A stretch of DNA of 64,000 nucleotides. It comes from Bradyrhizobium barranii subsp. apii. Lineage in GTDB: Bacteria > Pseudomonadota > Alphaproteobacteria > Rhizobiales > Xanthobacteraceae. How positions within the stretch are numbered: the stretch's first letter is position 1; every line of letters begins with the position of its first letter. The stretch spans positions 1,734,501 through 1,798,500 of the forward strand of contig NZ_CP096255.1 in assembly GCF_011516635.5 (NCBI RefSeq). Reading direction: 5' to 3'. Positions 63,067 through 64,000 of this stretch are shown piece by piece. The notes under the pieces were generated by a model, which searched no databases, was not told the origin of the DNA, and was given only the letters and a program-made list of their open reading frames with translations. The translations under genes were made by a program, and so were the position numbers.

Positions 63067-63615
63067 TTAAGCCTTCGGTAGCCAGTCGATGTCGGCAAAG
63101 CCGCGGTTGATGTAGCCGCCGTGCTCGGCGGAGGAGCCCTCGTAGCCGAAGCGCGGCCAGACCTCTTTCTGGTTGTAGAGCGACACGACGAGGTCGCCGC
63201 GCACCTTCTGGAAGAAGTCGCTCTGCTCGATCTCCGTCAGCAGCACCACGCGGTCGGCTTCCCATGGCACTTCGGCGTAAGCCACCTTGTGGCGATCCCG
63301 CGCGTTCTGATCGAGCCGCGTGATGCCGTCGCTGATCAGAGACTTGACGGCGGGGTCCTTGGCCGCCTTGCCGTCCCACGGCTTGATCGCGGTGATGTAG
63401 TAGCTGTCGCCGAGGACGTCGTGCGGATAGATGTCGCGCGCGACCTTCAGCAGCGTCTTCATCGTTGCGGGCGAGAGCGTGCTGGCATCATCCGCCCAGG
63501 CATCCTCGATGCTGACGGCGACGCTGGTCGCGACAGCGACGACCGGAACGGCGGTCGCCGCGCCCTTGAGAAAGACGCGGCGGCTGTGCTTGCTTCGACG
63601 ATCGACTTCTCTCAT
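63067..63615 (-). CDS. Gluconate 2-dehydrogenase subunit 3-like protein with Tat signal
   Basis: 182 residues. The N-terminus is a twin-arginine signal: SRRVFLKGAATAVPVVAVAT, followed by SVAVSIEDAWA. The rest (STLSPATMKTLLKVARDIYP, HDVLGDSYYITAIKPW, VRGDLVVSLYNQKEVWPRFG, GGYINRGFADIDWLPK) is the usual small subunit of periplasmic GMC dehydrogenases; the pair is exported as one folded complex, as the large subunit has no signal of its own. It lies upstream of that gene on the same strand (29 bases), in the standard order small-large. Confidence 0.85.
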   Translation of the reverse strand: MREVDRRSKHSRRVFLKGAATAVPVVAVATSVAVSIEDAWADDASTLSPATMKTLLKVARDIYPHDVLGDSYYITAIKPWDGKAAKDPAVKSLISDGITRLDQNARDRHKVAYAEVPWEADRVVLLTEIEQSDFFQKVRGDLVVSLYNQKEVWPRFGYEGSSAEHGGYINRGFADIDWLPKA

Positions 63616-63660
63616 GGCATTCCTCCGTAGATTTTGTGATTTGGATTTTTGTGATTTTGA

Positions 63661-64000
63661 TCAGCCGAAACGACCCCCTCGCTGGATCACCTCGATTTTG
63701 TAGCCATCGGGATCGCTGACGAAGAAGAAGCGCGCCAGCGTCTTGCCGTCGTGCTTGAAGTCGCGCAGCGGTCCCGGTGCGAGCTTCTCGCGCTCGAAGC
63801 GGGCATGTTCGGTATCGAGATCCTCGACCACCACGGCAATATGTCCGTAGCCGTCGCCGAGCTGGTACGGCTCCTTGCGATCGAAATTCACCGTCAGCTC
63901 CACCTCGAAAGGTGAGGAGGGGTGACGCAGGTAGATCAGAGCAAAGTCCGAAAATTTCAGATGGTCGGCGACCTCCAAGCCGAAGGCGCGCTTGTAGAAG
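63661..64000 (-). CDS. Glyoxalase/VOC-fold protein, lactoylglutathione lyase-like, cut by the window edge
   Basis: The 3' end of the gene, about 112 residues; the frame is open to the window edge (FYKRAFGLEVADHLKFSDFA). ALIYLRHPSSPFEVELTVNF with E as metal ligand, GYGHIAVVVEDLDTEHARFE (H ligand) and TLARFFFVSDPDGYKIEVIQ (E ligand) make a GloA-like vicinal oxygen chelate domain, which isomerises the methylglyoxal-glutathione adduct. The first beta-strands are outside the window, so the exact class remains open. It is upstream of the Tat-exported subunit gene on the same strand by 45 bases, without a known link. Confidence 0.8.
   Translation of the reverse strand, partial: FYKRAFGLEVADHLKFSDFALIYLRHPSSPFEVELTVNFDRKEPYQLGDGYGHIAVVVEDLDTEHARFEREKLAPGPLRDFKHDGKTLARFFFVSDPDGYKIEVIQRGGRFG

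Overview
The window reads as chromosome of a Bradyrhizobium-like alphaproteobacterium (Nitrobacteraceae). It is GC-rich with strong G/C in third codon positions. It carries the 'cattgcgagcgaagcgaagc' and 'gtcccggcg..cgccgggac' palindromic repeats I associate with that group. Its metabolism is broad: formate, tricarballylate and 4-hydroxybenzoate/protocatechuate.

Layout. 0-12.3 kb is a molybdenum/formate island: a molybdate-binding-like protein fragment, a frameshifted 6-hydroxynicotinate monooxygenase-like gene, mobA, fdhD, mobB, moeA, a TusA-type sulfur carrier, an oxalate/formate-type MFS carrier, and an NAD-linked formate dehydrogenase whose gamma and beta subunits are fused (fdsGB-fdsA). 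12.5-17.8 kb holds ybaK, a GntR regulator divergent from tcuAB, and a 52-codon membrane protein next to dsbB. A broken lipase, a fused LplT/PlsC/AMP-ligase (aas) and a TetR gene with two perfect operator palindromes follow. 22.5-28.4 kb encodes an autotransporter, a diguanylate cyclase and pncB. 28.4-34 kb is the aromatic module: LysR/pcaHG, a NYN protein, a decayed second pcaG, and pobR/pobA. The LysR gene is frameshifted and pcaH has a TAG at codon 4.

34-39.5 kb has a PRISE-like reductase, a FecR-like/CHASE2-cyclase pair and an HD-GYP response regulator. 39.8-50.9 kb is one long chemosensory operon: STAS-cheY-cheA-cheW-mcp-cheW-mcp-cheR-cheB plus a soluble protein with two receptor-tip-like segments. 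51-57 kb is accessory DNA with many very small membrane or secreted proteins and gene remnants. 57.3-61.2 kb holds two insertion sequences (IS91-type with its own tyrosine recombinase, then an IS5-type). The end carries repeats, a GMC oxidoreductase with its Tat-exported small subunit, and a truncated glyoxalase-fold gene.

Four genes carry 1-2 base losses at homopolymers or GC runs and one carries a nonsense codon. Restoring the missing bases gives normal family lengths, so sequencing error and very recent inactivation are both possible.
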